DNA of 64,000 nt, from assembly GCA_034359265.1 (NCBI GenBank), contig CP136897.1, forward strand, positions 18,594,001 through 18,658,000, in the 5' to 3' direction. Each line of letters begins with the position of its first letter. The stretch's first letter is position 1. Shown one piece after another: positions 49,305 through 61,477 of the stretch. Position numbers and translations under genes: made by a program. The notes below the pieces were generated by a model. The model was not told where the DNA came from. It ran no database searches and worked only from the letters and a program-made list of their open reading frames with translations. This DNA is from Canna indica (taxonomy: Eukaryota > Streptophyta > Magnoliopsida > Zingiberales > Cannaceae).

Positions 49305-49543
49305 TATATATATAGCTAAACTCCTTAGCAGGAAACCCACTTTGGGTCCAAATTAATTACAGGCATCTAAACTTAATTAGAGCTGAAATAAATAGTATTT
49401 GTATTAATTTAATTTATTAAACTCGGAACAATTACTTTACTCTTCTTCCTCTTCATTCCGGCTACAATCCATGGCCGGTTGCTCCCAACCCAAACCCTAG
49501 GGCATCCTCTGATGCTACCGCCCCCATTCCGGCCGCCCACGCC
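49305..49543 (+). promoter_or_regulatory. SEC23 5' region
   Basis: Just 239 bp between the possible Helitron end and the SEC23 start codon. TATATATATAGC at about 49306-49317 could be a TATA box; a CTCTTCTTCCTCTTC pyrimidine stretch near 49440-49455 is typical of plant core promoters or leaders. Inference only. Confidence 0.35.
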
Positions 49544-52500
49544 ATGGACTTCGCCGAGCTGGAGGCGATCGAGGGCCTCCGGTGGCCGTGGAATGCTTGG
49601 CCGCCGTCGCGGAGCGACGCCGCTGCCCTCGTCGTGCCCCTCAGCGTGATGTGCTCGCCGCTGATGCCACTCGCTGATCTCCCCCTCCTCCCTTACGAAC
49701 CCCTCCTTTGCGCCGGCTGCCGCGCCGCGCTCAACCCCTACGCTCGCGTCGACTACCGCTCCGCCCTCTGGACCTGCCCCTTCTGCTCCCATAAGAACCC
49801 CTTCCCCCGCTCCTATGCTGGCATCGGAGATAACAACCTCCCCGCAGAGCTCTTCCCCACCTACAGTACCGTCGAGTACGTAACTTCCAGGAACTCCCGC
49901 CCGAGCCCAGGTCCCAGTGGTGGGTTTATGCTTTCGTCGTCGTCAACCTCCTTGTTGCCCTCGGTGTCCTCCTCGTCTTTGTCGGGACTAGATGGGCAGC
50001 GGCCATTGGGGCCTGCATTCGTGTTCGTGGTTGATGTGTGCACCGAGCAGGAGGAGCTCCGAGCGGTAAAAAATGAGATATTGCACGTCATTGCACAGCT
50101 GCCAGAGAATGCGATGGTCGGTCTGATCTCGTTTGCGTCGATGGTGTGGGTGCATGATGTGGGATACAGTGATTGTTCTAAGGTTATGGTATTTTGTGGT
50201 GACCGGGAGCTGTCTTCCGAGAAGGTAATTCTTTCCTTGCCTTTTACTTTTCCAGCTTGATCATGATATTTTGAGTTTTATTCTTCTTTATATAATTTTA
50301 AGCTACTTACTATATGTTTTCTTTTTCTAGTTGAAAATATTGTTTATTTTACACAAAGGTATGTATTTTGTTGTGATGGGAATATAAAATGGTCATTTTA
50401 TTTGCTTCATTTTTTTTTAAAAAAAAAACATACGCGTATAAGCAATAGGAACTAAGCAATTATTTTTTTCTTTCTTTTTTTTTTAAAAAGAAATCTTATT
50501 CCTTTGTCATACTTTAAACCATAACTGAAAGGCTGTCTTGGTACCTATGTCATCTGTTTATTGCTATTCTGGTGCCTTGTTAGTAACAGTTGAGTGCTCT
50601 AAGAACTGGGCTATAATTCTCCACAGAACTCCCAAGTTGGAAGGTTTCTTGGATACTATAGTTGCTGCATAAATATGCATTCAAAGAGACTAACAGTTTC
50701 TTCCTTAGCTAAGGATGCTAGTCTATGCTAAAGCATTGCAACTACAGTCATTCGTTGTTCTGATTCCAAATTCATTATATCCAAACATCTTAAATTAGGA
50801 AATGCACTCCCAATTCTGATTCCACCATATTCATTTCAGTTTATCAAATGGGTCCTAAGGTTTTTATGCTAGCCACTTTGCTGATGTCTTGGCTATTTTC
50901 TTTTAATTTTTTGTCGCAACAATAGTGTTTAAATATAGAAAAATATATTGGGTGCTTTACTAATTCTTTAAATTTTGGGGAAAATTAGTCATCCAATCAG
51001 ATTCAACATAATATTATCATGTGTTCAAATAATGTCATTGTCGTTAACTATGCACCTTAGTCAAGTTAGTCCACATGTTGGGTTTGGACAAATATGCTCC
51101 CATTCACTTGCTCATATGTGAGGAGTGTTAAGAATATAAAAGATTTGACCCTTTCTTTTTCTGAAGAAAGTGGTCATTGAATCAAATTTAATGAAAATGA
51201 AAAGTTGCTATGAGCCTATGACAATGACTTGTATTTCTTTTGGAGATGCTTCTGTTATCAATTCGGCAACTGTTCTAATGACCAATTATGGAACTCCTGT
51301 ACCACCATTATGCTTGAACTTGCCTTCATGGTGTGTTGTCCCTTAAAAGGATGGGTAGAAGACCAAAGGAATTGGAGGGTTAGATGGATAAAAAACATAG
51401 TATCAGTAATCTAATTGATGTCAATATGACAGACCTTTAACTTCAAGTTTGTTACCCGTCCTCTACAGATTCGGGTCTGCTAGGGTGTTAGAGGGAGTTG
51501 GAGAATGCACCAGAGCATGATTTTGAATACCGGTACCGGTACCAATCTCGGTCTTTGACCGGTACCGGTATGTACCGGTACCGTACCGACACACGATACG
51601 GGCCGGTACGAAAAATGCATACCGGACATTTTTTTTTTTTTGATTTTGTTGTTAAAAATAACTCCAATAACATATAATTGATCAAGAAATACTTAAATTT
51701 AAGATTCAAATGTCAAATACATGAATACAATGTTTAAAATGCGGACGAATGACGTTCGTCGTACTCGTACATATCTTGGGGACATACACGACTAAGGTCA
51801 ACACTGTAAGTCTCCAATGCTCATATCTGGAAATGATCCCATGCCATCATGCCTTGGTATCCATTATACCACATACCCATCAGTGTTTCTTTGTTGGTAG
51901 TCCAAGAACTAGTCCCTGTATCATCAGTCCAAGAACTAGTCCAAGAACTCATGATATCGTGGTGGTAATCTTGTAAAGCTGTTGATCCACCTCCTCGACG
52001 CCGGCCTCTCTTCTCGTACACCCGAGTTGTTCCTTTGATTCTAGCACCGTGATCCTGATCTTGGGTGCAGTGGTCGAAGTATTGCTCATTCGTCCACAGA
52101 TCGGTAGATGCCGGTGTTGATGGCACGACGGTGTCCTCTCCCCCAGCTCCATCATCATCATCATCTCCTCCGTCTTCTGTGCTGCTACTGCTACGAATCG
52201 AGGGCTTGTCTTCTTCGTCCTCTTCCGCTTCTGCAATCGCGTCCAAAGGATCAATTGGTTGTTTCCCTTTGCCTTTGCCTTTGCCTTTGCCTTTTGCCTT
52301 TGAAGGTGAAGGTGCTATCTTCTTCTTTCCCTTTGATTGTGAAGATGGAGAGTCGGACGTGGATCGTCGTCTTACTTGTCGAACTCGTTGAGAGTCCAAG
52401 GGAGCAAAGGTCATGTCCCTCTCAAGAGCTTGACTGTCCGTGTCTTTTGGTTGGCTCTCAGACTCAACAACATCAGATATAATTGGTGAAAGCCGAGGTG

Positions 52501-55500
52501 GTTCGCCTGGTTCATCAAGAAGAGGCGGGTCAGTCTCCATTGCACTCCACCAATCAATTATTGGGTCCGCATCGCCTTGGACGAACTTGACATCGAACGG
52601 ATCTACATGTGGAATATCTCTATCTTTGTTCTGTAACGCCCGTATTCGAAGTCGCATGTTGTAATGAACATATACGAGCTTCTCTAATCGGGCGTACAAA
52701 AGTTGATTGCGCGGCTTCGTATGAATTAAGGCGAAGGTCGACCAATTCCTTTCGCATCCACTTGATGATGTGGTTTGCGAGAGGATGCATGTTGCAATCT
52801 TTCGTAGAGTTGGAGTTTCGGTTCCAAATTGCAACCATCATTCCACTGCAACAAATTTAAAATTAATATTAGTAACGAGATTTTATCTTTGATAAAAAAA
52901 TTCTATTTACCTGGATCCATAGTATCTCGGATGGAGATTGCAAATGAATCTCCGAAATTGCCAGTTGCATCTCGGAACCATTTTGATTCATTGAGAGCTT
53001 GTGCCGCTTCTCAGTTGGATCGTGACATTCGTTGTATGACCTTGCATAGGGGATATAACAAACTATTGATCGTTCCAAGATCATATTTGTATTGGTATGC
53101 GAGATTTAAATAATACCCTATAAAAAATTAAGCATAATGAATAAGTAATTAAGTTTAATGAATTAAATTTAAATAATTTTTGAATATTAAATAAAAAATA
53201 CATGTGATGTGTATGTCACGGCCCATTTGATTATCTTATCTCCGGGAGATAATTTCGATGAAGTGTTCATACTTGGCAGGAGAAATCATAACCCTCTTGA
53301 TTTCTTTTTGTGCTTGGTGGATGTAGTGGTAGAGATGGCTCATTTGAGGCGTCTTTTCCATATTCACCTGTCGTAGAACCTTGTACAAAGGTTCTACGGC
53401 GACGATTATTTCTGTGATGCAATCCCAGAAGCACATGTTGAGGATGTATTTCTCTGTTTGTTTTCCATCGGTTTTTCCGGCATATCTTGATGAAGTCCAT
53501 TCTTCACTTGTAAACATGGTTCTAAGGGCTGCTTTTTTTTTGTTGCAGCGACCTTAATGTGATGAAGTTGGTTGCAAAACGAGTCGCTCCCGGTCGAAGA
53601 ATTTCACCTAAAATATGGAATTATCATTAGTAATTATTTATGATAAACTAATTAATTAATAAATATTGTAAATTATTTAAAAATTAATAAATTACCTTCT
53701 TGTAAATTTTTTCATTAGGGCATGTACCCATGTGTGGTTGTAGATGAAGCGGGTAATTTGTTGCGCCTTCTTTACCGTCGACTTCACCATCAGTATATCA
53801 TCGATATCTTTCATCATTAGGTCTACACAATGGGCTGCACATAGAGTCCAATATATGTGAGGATAATCCTATTCAATTATCTCACTTGCCCTTTTGAAAT
53901 TGACTCCGTTGTCGGTTATAACTTGAACAACGTTCTGGGGTCCAATCTCCTCAATCACCTCCGTCATCAGCTTCGAGATGTAGTAAGCGTCATAGATTTC
54001 ATCGAATGAGTTGACCGACTTGTGATAAACAACCCTTCTGTTGCAATAGATGAGGAAGTTGATAATGCTCATTCGGGTTGGCTCGGTCCAGCTATCGCAC
54101 ATCAAACTACATTTGCATTCCCCCATTGCCGCTTGATTCCGTCGAGCCATTGCTTTATTTCATCGACCTCCGCTTCAAGGTAAGGACTTGAAATTTCATT
54201 GGGAGTTGGAGGGGCAATACTTGGGCCTACCTTTTGGATGGTAGACACCATGGTTTGATAGTATGGATTGTTGGCTGCTTTTGCAGGAATCCAGCTGAAG
54301 TGGAACCATTTGGAGATGACTCTCCCCAACTCCCACTTCTTCGTCTTGCCCCAAGCATCGTCTATGCGCGGTTGCTTTGCCGATGGAGGAGGAAATGCCC
54401 TGGGATCTTCCCAAGATCAGAAACATCAATATTAGTTTTCCTACCACTTGCTCTGAGGTTTGTGAAGAATCCACAAATGCCTCCTCTGCTTTGAGGTTCC
54501 CTCATGCTAGAACTCCGGCCAATTTGAGGACCGGAGGGCATTGAACCACTTCGGTCCATTGATCCGGCAGTCGAAGTCGAGCCGACACTGCTTGTGCCAC
54601 CGCTGCCGGATAGTACATCCGATCTCGTTCGAATGCAGTGTGCTCCAATGAAGCTCGGATGTCGACTTCAAGTTTCGGATCCTCGTCATCACCGCCACCC
54701 CGAGCCTCGTAATGGCCACCGCCGACTTCATGGGTAGTTCGTCGGTCGAACTCGGCTTGTTGAGCTGCATTCTTAAGACGCTGCTTCTTCTTGTTGGTGA
54801 GCATATCTTTGAACATCCGTCGGACTTCATGCGGTGCTTTGGGCATTTGACGACGTCGCCGGATGTTCCAGCCAAGTGTGCCTTCAATCGAGTGACGCCT
54901 CCACAACGACAAATTATATTACAGTGGATGCATTGCCAGTGGTTAGCCTTCTCCAACTGAACACCGAACCGAACATCGTGTTGCCATGCGGGGTTGGCTT
55001 GAGATTTCGGCGTCATTTCAGCAGAGTTTCGGCGTGGAAATAAAAAAAAAAAGAGATTAGAGAGAGAGTTTGAGAAAGATTGAGAGAGATTGAGAGTTTA
55101 GAAGGGTAGAGGGATGAGTGGGGATGAAATGTATGTTTTGGGGGATTTATATAAACCTCAAAACAGGTCAAATCGGGTCCCAAACGGCTATATAGTCGTT
55201 TGGGACAGTTCTGCTTTTAAGAGCCGTTGGGTCATACCGGGCGGTATCACCCGGTATGACATCAAATACCTCTCGGTATGGGCGGTATTTACCGAGATAC
55301 CCGGTATCGCCCAATACCGGGTATCTCGTATACCGATTTTTCCAAAAACCGATAAATACCGGCCGTACCTGGCAGGGTAAGGTACGGTATTTGAAACCAT
55401 GCACCAGAGTATATTCCAAGATATTAAGCATGTACCTATGCTATCATCATCTTGGCATCTAGTCGCCTCAGCTTTTGCTTGCAGATTCTGGAGGGGCATG

Positions 55501-57449
55501 GTCACTTCATGACTTCTATTGCAGTAGCAGTTATTTTGTTTGGTTAAATCATAATTCCTAATCTCTTTGTTAGAAGGGTTGTTGTTGGGTAATCTTTAAT
55601 TTTAAGAAAAGATTGACCCTGAAAAAACCTGATGTTTTGCTTGTTAAAAATGAGCTTTTTTCCATTCATCTACCTTATTGTAACATGGCATGTTTGTACG
55701 TGGTTCTATAGAATTCGTAAGGGCATAATAAATTAATAACCAAATCTTTGTATTTTCAATTTGCGTTTGATATGGCTAATGCTTTGCTTCTTTCAGATTC
55801 AACAGCTTATGGGAATATCTAGAAACTCCAAAGTGGGAATGACTCCATCTATGCAAAACCATGCCTTCTTGCTACCAGTTTCTGAATGTGAATTTAACTT
55901 TACCACATGGGTTGAAGAACTTAAGTCCACACAAAATTCTTTACCTGGTCATCGCCCTAGTAGGGCCACAGGTGCAGCAATTTCAACAGCAGTTGCTCTT
56001 CTAGAGGGTTGCTCACCTAATACTGGTGGTCGTGTAATGGTTTTCACATCAGGACCTGCTACAGTTGGTCCTGGGATGATTGCAGACACTGACTTTGGTA
56101 TAGCCATACGTACACACCGAGATTTTGTAAATGGCCATGCCCCTTTCACTGAGAAAGCTCGTAGTTTCAATAAGCAACTAGCTCAGAGATTATCTGATGG
56201 CTCATTTGTCCTTGATCTCTTTGCTTGCTCTCTTGATCAGGTTGGAACTGCAGAACTAAAATATCCTATTGAAACCTCGGGCGGCTTTTTAGTGCTAGCA
56301 GATTCGTTTGAATCAGAACAATTTAGGAAGTGCTTAAGGTATATTTTTAAACACGAGGGAACAGATCATCTCAATATGAACTTTGATGCAACCATTGAGA
56401 TAGTAACCACGAAGGAGGTCAAGATATGTGGGGCCTTGGGACCTTGCATGTCTCTGAGGAAAAAGAACAACTCAGTTGGTGACAAGGAAATTGGCCAAGG
56501 TGGAAGCAATATGTGGAAGATGAGCACACTTACAAGCAAGACATGCATCACATTTATTTTCCAAGTTTGCACAGATCATAATGTCGAGCCACCACCTGTC
56601 TTCTTTGTGCAGTTCATGACCCGCTATCGTCATGGAAATGGTGGATTTCGCTTAAGGGTGACCACTGTTGCGAGAAGATGGGTTAAGCCCCGCTCACCAG
56701 AAATTACGGCTGGGTTTGATCAAGAGGCTGCTGCGGCTGTCATGGCCAGACTCGCAGTCCAGAGGGCTGACGAATATCACGCACGAGATGTCATCAGATG
56801 GTTGGATAAGATGCTTATTCGCTTTACAGCCAAATTTGGAGATTATGTTCCTGAAGATCCATCAACATTTCGATTATCATCTAATTTCTCCCTCTATCCA
56901 CAATTCATGTATTATCTACGTAGATCACAGTTCATTGATGTCTTCAATAGCACCCCAGATGAGACTGCCTTCTGCAGATTGATGCTGAATCGAGAAGGGG
57001 TTGTTGGTTCACTTACTATGATTCAACCTACTCTCTTCCAGTACTCGTTCGATGGACCACCTGTTCCAGTTCTACTTGACGTTAGTTCAATCTCTCCAGA
57101 TGTCATTTTGCTGTTTGATTCTTATTTTCACATAGTGATTCACTATGGGTCAAAGATTGCCCAGTGGAGGAAACTTGGGTATGACAAAAACCCAAACCAT
57201 GAGAACTTGAGGAAACTATTAGAGGCACCAGAGGTTGATGCTGAGTCTCTCATAGCTGACCGTATACCTGTGCCAAAGCTCATAAAGTGTGATCAGCATG
57301 GGAGCCAAGCGAGGTTCCTACTTGCGAGGCTAAATCCCTCTGTCACGCAGAAGACAATGCTTACAGATGGCACAGAGATTATATTCACAGATGATGTTAG
57401 CTTGCAAGTTTTTATAGAGCATCTGCAAGAGTTGGCTGTCCAGGGCTGA
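49544..57449 (+). CDS. SEC23: COPII coat protein SEC23
   Basis: Two exons, 49544-50224 and 55797-57449 (TGA), with GT/AG ends and in-phase junction (ELSSEK|IQQLMG), encode 777 residues, the usual length. SEC23 pairs with SEC24 on the ER membrane and acts as GTPase-activating protein for SAR1 during vesicle budding. Seen in order: N-terminal strand segment; zinc finger C56-x2-C59-x18-C78-x2-C81; a Ser-rich insertion near 125-150; the trunk ([49 protein letters not shown]); beta-sandwich; helical domain; and the C-terminal gelsolin-like domain with [14 protein letters not shown], whose Arg near 733 corresponds to the family's arginine finger. Exon 1 is strongly GC-rich and exon 2 is not. Intron 1 is 5.6 kb because of a hAT insertion far from both splice sites. 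Confidence 0.97.
50225..51507 (+). other. SEC23 intron 1, first part
   Basis: Intron sequence from the donor GTAATTC to the target duplication of the hAT element. No extra exon is needed or seen. Confidence 0.85.
51516..55401 (-). mobile_element. hAT element, 3886 bp, in SEC23 intron 1
   Basis: Perfect 8-bp target duplication CACCAGAG (51508-51515 and 55402-55409). Inverted repeats: CATGATTTTGAATACCGGTACC on the left, complement CATGGTTTCAAATACCGTACC on the right. Both subterminal regions carry dense GGTACCGGTA palindromes. The transposase is encoded on the minus strand. The same termini define the 372-bp element in the NAR1 intron, so this is the coding member of that family. Confidence 0.95.
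51821..55016 (-). pseudogene. hAT transposase (BED, DUF659, dimerisation), decayed
   Basis: Minus strand. Starts [17 protein letters not shown] at 55016 with a BED finger ([20 protein letters not shown]), then after a frameshift near 54838 [17 protein letters not shown]659 core follows ([20 protein letters not shown]; then [23 protein letters not shown] and [16 protein letters not shown] at 54.10-53.87 kb), then [17 protein letters not shown], and [15 protein letters not shown] after a probable intron (53.61-53.69 kb). The dimerisation end is [32 protein letters not shown], with a long acidic and KG-repeat tail to 51821. In-frame stops: TAG at about 53875, TAA at about 53238, TGA at about 53014, TGA at about 52835; further frameshifts at 54.3-54.5 kb. 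It cannot make a whole protein. Confidence 0.9.
55410..55796 (+). other. SEC23 intron 1, last part
   Basis: Runs from the right target duplication to the acceptor TTTCAG before exon 2, with a normal pyrimidine stretch. Nothing else is seen. Confidence 0.85.
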
Positions 57450-57824
57450 TAGCATATTGTATATAAACCTTTGTGGGTTTTGTGGTATTAATTTTTCGCG
57501 CTTTATTCCACACATTGTAGTTTTGTGCATAGCCTTTTCTTGCTGCTGCTTTCTTGCTACTTGATTGTGAAGGGAAACAGTTTTATCTGGTTCCTAATTT
57601 TTTTGCAATCGATTAAAATTGACAGCTTAGTAGAAGCCGATTGTAGAGAGTTTTGCTACCAATTGGAGATTTTTGTTTTCTTTTGTGTTATTGTTTTCTT
57701 TTTTAACTCATCTTTTGTCATGATTTTGTAGATGAGTATGATTTAGCCGTAACTTTGCCAAAATAGCAGATTGGATCAAGGTACCGTCTAAAAAACTTAA
57801 ACTGAGCCATTTGCAGATGTTCGG
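57450..57824 (+). other. SEC23 3' UTR
   Basis: T-rich sequence after the stop codon with no competing feature. A poly(A) site could not be fixed. Confidence 0.55.
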
Positions 57825-57837
57825 AGCGTTCCCCGTC

Positions 57838-59077
57838 ATCAGATGGGCATCCGAAGCCATCTCTTCAGGGCACTTCTCGTCATCAATTGGAATCAATACC
57901 TATTGTTGTCTTTTTGGGGCATCCCTCGTCACCGGATGAGTTTCAAAGGAGTTGACTCTTTGGGGCATCCCTTGTCACTGGATGGACCTCCAGAGCCGTC
58001 TCTTCGAGGTAACTCATCCCATCATCCGTCTCTTCGAGGTAACTCATCCCATCATCGGATGGAGTCATATAACACCACTCACATGAATAATATGTGGAAC
58101 ATAGTAATTTAATATGCGCATAAATTCATACAAGAATGGTACTAACACAATCATAAAGCTAATACTTATCTCAAACACATAAATATAAGTCTAACTATCA
58201 TGGTATAATGCACACAAATATAATACGAAGACAATCCTTAAATGAGGGTTAAAATAGAATTCTCCAACACTTAATCAAAATTTTCAGTTTAAAAACAAAT
58301 TTAGATAGCCTTTTGTCACACATAAATATTTTAATTTTCAATTTATTTCCTACAAATTACAAATCTAGCATGTCCACATATCATATATAAATCATTCCTT
58401 AAGTTCCACGCCATTTGGATGACGATTCGACCACAAAATCACATGACGAATATGCCAACTCAATTTTTTGTGATCACAAGTAGTTTTTACACAGTTTCAG
58501 TTAGTCATCTTGCTAAGCTCGCAAATCATCAATACTTAGTCCAATTTTCTTAGTAATAGTTCCTAAGCTTGTCCATATATCCTACAAGTTTTTCTCAAAG
58601 TTTCACTGGAATAGGATGATGTCTCACCCTCTATACGGCGTGTCAAACTCACCTATCCAGAATTGGACTGTCATGCACAAAAATTGGCAGATTCATTTAG
58701 CCCTTTTGCCAAGTACATAAATCCTTATCAACTTGTAATCTATTGAAATGAGATATCAGGGTTGTACATGTAACCTACGAACTAATCCCAATATTTCACT
58801 CAAGTAGGATGACATCTCGGCCTCCTAACCGCATCCCAAACATGCCTGCTTAAATTTCTGGGGAGATTTGAATGCTCTTAGGCCCTCCACCCAAACACGT
58901 CTTAAACACGGGATTCTGACACTTAAAATTGGCCAATTCAACTACACTTGATTACCACACACATACACCATATCGGCATGAGGTTTTACTAAAGAAAAAT
59001 TGAGATTTAAACATAATTAAGTGGGTGTGGCTTTTCACCAAACACTTGGTGGGCATGCTCATGCCACACCACGCTCT
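57838..59077 (+). repeat. Long direct repeat, copy 1 (probable 5' LTR part)
   Basis: Shares nearly all of its sequence with 61478-62681, for example TTTAATATGCGCATAAATTC, CAAGTAGGATGACATCTCGG and TTGGTGGGCATGCTCATGCC. The first 230 bp contain short internal repeats (GTCTCTTCGAGGTAACTCATCCCATCAT twice, near 57988 and 58028). Confidence 0.9.
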
Positions 59078-59615
59078 ACTCCATGCTGTTAGGACCTTCG
59101 AGGTTGTCATGACGGTCCCTAAGGTGCATTGTAAATATCGCATCATAAGCATCCATGTAAATATGCATCTAAAAGCGCTGCACACCGCCCACCGCTCTCG
59201 CTCACGACTAGAAAATAGCCTTTGTTTACTAGCAGTGGCATGGCTGGTGGGGGTGTGCGGACATAAAAATTTTGTCATGCTCATCGTGCTTTTGAGAACC
59301 CTATGGGTGGCACTTAGGGGTTAGGCTCCACAAGTATAGTACCTAGGAATCGCCTGAGGAAACTCTAGTCAAGCATTTACTTGCATTCTCGCATTTTACA
59401 TACAATCGGTCATTTGGCCCAAATATTTTTGTGTCCAAGCACTAGAGGCTTCTAGCCGAATGAATTGGGAGCCCGCGACTTTCAACATTGGCAAAGCGAT
59501 CCGGGACGGAAGGCCGAACCCTTGTGGGGACAAGGGAGATGCACGGACATTTGTTGCTCAAATCAATGACCCATCCATGACAATTGGTATTAGAGCGAGG
59601 TCAAGCTTGCAAAAC

Positions 59616-61400
59616 ATTGGTGCAAGCGAATGACGCAAACCGTCAACAAATTCGTGCCTTCGTCGTTGGAGACGAACGATGTTGGGGCACTCAACAATCT
59701 CGCATATGAGATTTTCTTGACCAATCATTGTTCGCAAAATAGTTGGTGAGACGAGTGGCATTGCCCAAGCGATGACGACCATTCCAGAAGAAATGATGGA
59801 GGAAGACCCAACACAAGCTCAACAAGCTAAGCAGGGAGGACGCACTATCCAACAACTAGGAGAGTACGATACTTTGTGGACCGCTCAAGACACGATATTT
59901 TTCCAATTTGAATCTAGCATGGGTCAAGTCGGCAAGTTGACTAACGCACAAGAAGTCATAAAGTCAAGATTAGAGGGACTCCAGGACGATACTATAGAAG
60001 CAGTTAAGCATCTACAAGATGAGATTGCAAAGCTAAGGGCTGCACTCTCTTTTCTAACCTGAGAGATCCATTCGCGGTGGCAACTCACGGCAACGCGAGA
60101 CGCCACAACACCACCTCAAAGCACTTGAACCGAAGCCTTACAATGGGACTCGAGATGCCAAAGCGATGGAAAACTTCCTCTTCGTCTTGGAGCAGTACTT
60201 CAAAGTCACGAGGACATTCGACGATAATATGAAAGTGTTTGTGGCAACCATGCATTTGTCCGAGGATGCAAAATTTTGGTGGCGGACCAAGTATGATGAG
60301 ATTCAAAAGGGGCAAGCGAAGATTGACACTTGGATGAACTCAAGCGAGAACTAAAAGCACAATTTTTCCTCGAGAATGTGGAGTTCATCGCCCGACAAAA
60401 GCTGCGACAACTCCGTCACAACAATTCAATTCGGGAGTATGTGAAGGAGTTCTCGACCACCATGTTGGACATATCAGACATGGTCAAGATTGATCAAGTA
60501 TTCACCTTCTTGGAAGGCCTGGAGCCGTGGGCACAGTAGGAACTCTCCAAGAGGAACAATAAGAATTTGTCGAAAGCGAAGATCGTCGTGGAACGACTCA
60601 CCGACTATAGCTCAAAGGAGAATACGCCTAAGGTGACACCCTACAAGCCAAGATTCAGAGGTGAATACGACTAAGGTGACGCCTACAAGCTGAGATTTTG
60701 GAGATTCAAAAACTCTAAGGGCAAAAGGATCGTAGGCGATACAAGGTGGAGAAATAACATTCAAAGACCGTACACCCCGAGAAAGCATCCTCAAAGGGAA
60801 CCATTCGAGAGTTTCGCCTACTTGCTTATTGTGTAGAGAGCCACACACAGCCTGAGAATGTCTAGAACGATAAGCCTTGAGTGTCATGATAACAGAGACT
60901 ATGGTGGAGACAATGTCCAATGTCTTTGCGGAGAAAGGGATGGCAACACCCTCATCAAGTCATGGCGAGGGGTCCTCGAGGGACCACTCCAGTGAAGATG
61001 AGGACACTAGGAGAACAAATATGGGAGCAGTACGACTGCAAAATGCACTCAAAACTAAAGTGGGGGAGCGAAACCCCACAATAAAGCATCCCGAAGCGAC
61101 ACATGAGCTGATAGTTCATCGACATCAAGCTAAACGGTAGAACCACCCGAGTGATGGTAGACTCAGGAGTGACACATAACTTTATTGCCAAAGAAGAAGG
61201 CAAAATGACTTGGACTCAGACTAGGGAAAAGTTCGAGTCGGGTCAAAGCAATGAATTTCGAAACACGAAAAATTAACGACATCACAAGAGACGTCCCGTT
61301 GAAGTTCAAAGGATGGAAATGGTAGATCGACTCGATGGTCGTGCCCCTCGATGACTATCAAGTCATTGTAAGGATGGAGTTCCTTAAATCGGTGAAGGTG
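59616..61400 (+). pseudogene. Gypsy-type gag and protease remnant
   Basis: Frames give TAQDTIFFQFESSMGQVGKL with a coiled-coil-like LQDDTIEAVKHLQDEIAKLRAAL, then the gag core KPYNGTRDAKAMENFLFVLE, DDNMKVFVATMHLSEDAKFW, AQFFLENVEFIARQKLRQLR, SIREYVKEFSTTMLDI and FTFLEGLEPWAQ (59.77-60.54 kb). A weak protease-like VMVDSGVTHNFIAKE occurs at about 61.15 kb and a DDYQVIV-M-EFL segment at 61.35 kb. Stops and frameshifts are frequent. Order and motifs fit the retrotransposon gag family followed by aspartic protease; the rest of pol is deleted. Confidence 0.85.
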
Positions 61401-61404
61401 GTAC

Positions 61405-61453
61405 CCTAGAATGACTTGATAGTCCCTAGATGACTATCAAGTCATTCTAGGGA
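61405..61453. repeat. Short near-perfect inverted repeat at the deletion edge
   Basis: CCCTAGAATGACTTGATAGTC is followed after about 7 nt by nearly its reverse complement. The right arm is itself a second copy of a phrase at about 61350 (GATGACTATCA.GTCATT). It lies where the protease coding stops and the second long repeat begins. Confidence 0.75.
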
Positions 61454-61477
61454 TGGAGTCACAATGTGGCAAATCAC

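Noticed and set aside
49409..50091. Reverse-strand frames over SEC23 exon 1
   Set aside because: Shadows of a GC-rich coding exon; no domain.
52065..52482. Plus-strand Ser/Leu-rich frames within the hAT element
   Set aside because: Opposite strand of the Lys/Gly-repeat and acidic tail of the transposase; low-complexity artefact.
57838..58090. Short GTCTCTTCGAGGTAACTCATCC repeats as a satellite or minisatellite
   Set aside because: Only two full copies, and they lie inside the long direct repeat; better seen as LTR-internal duplication.
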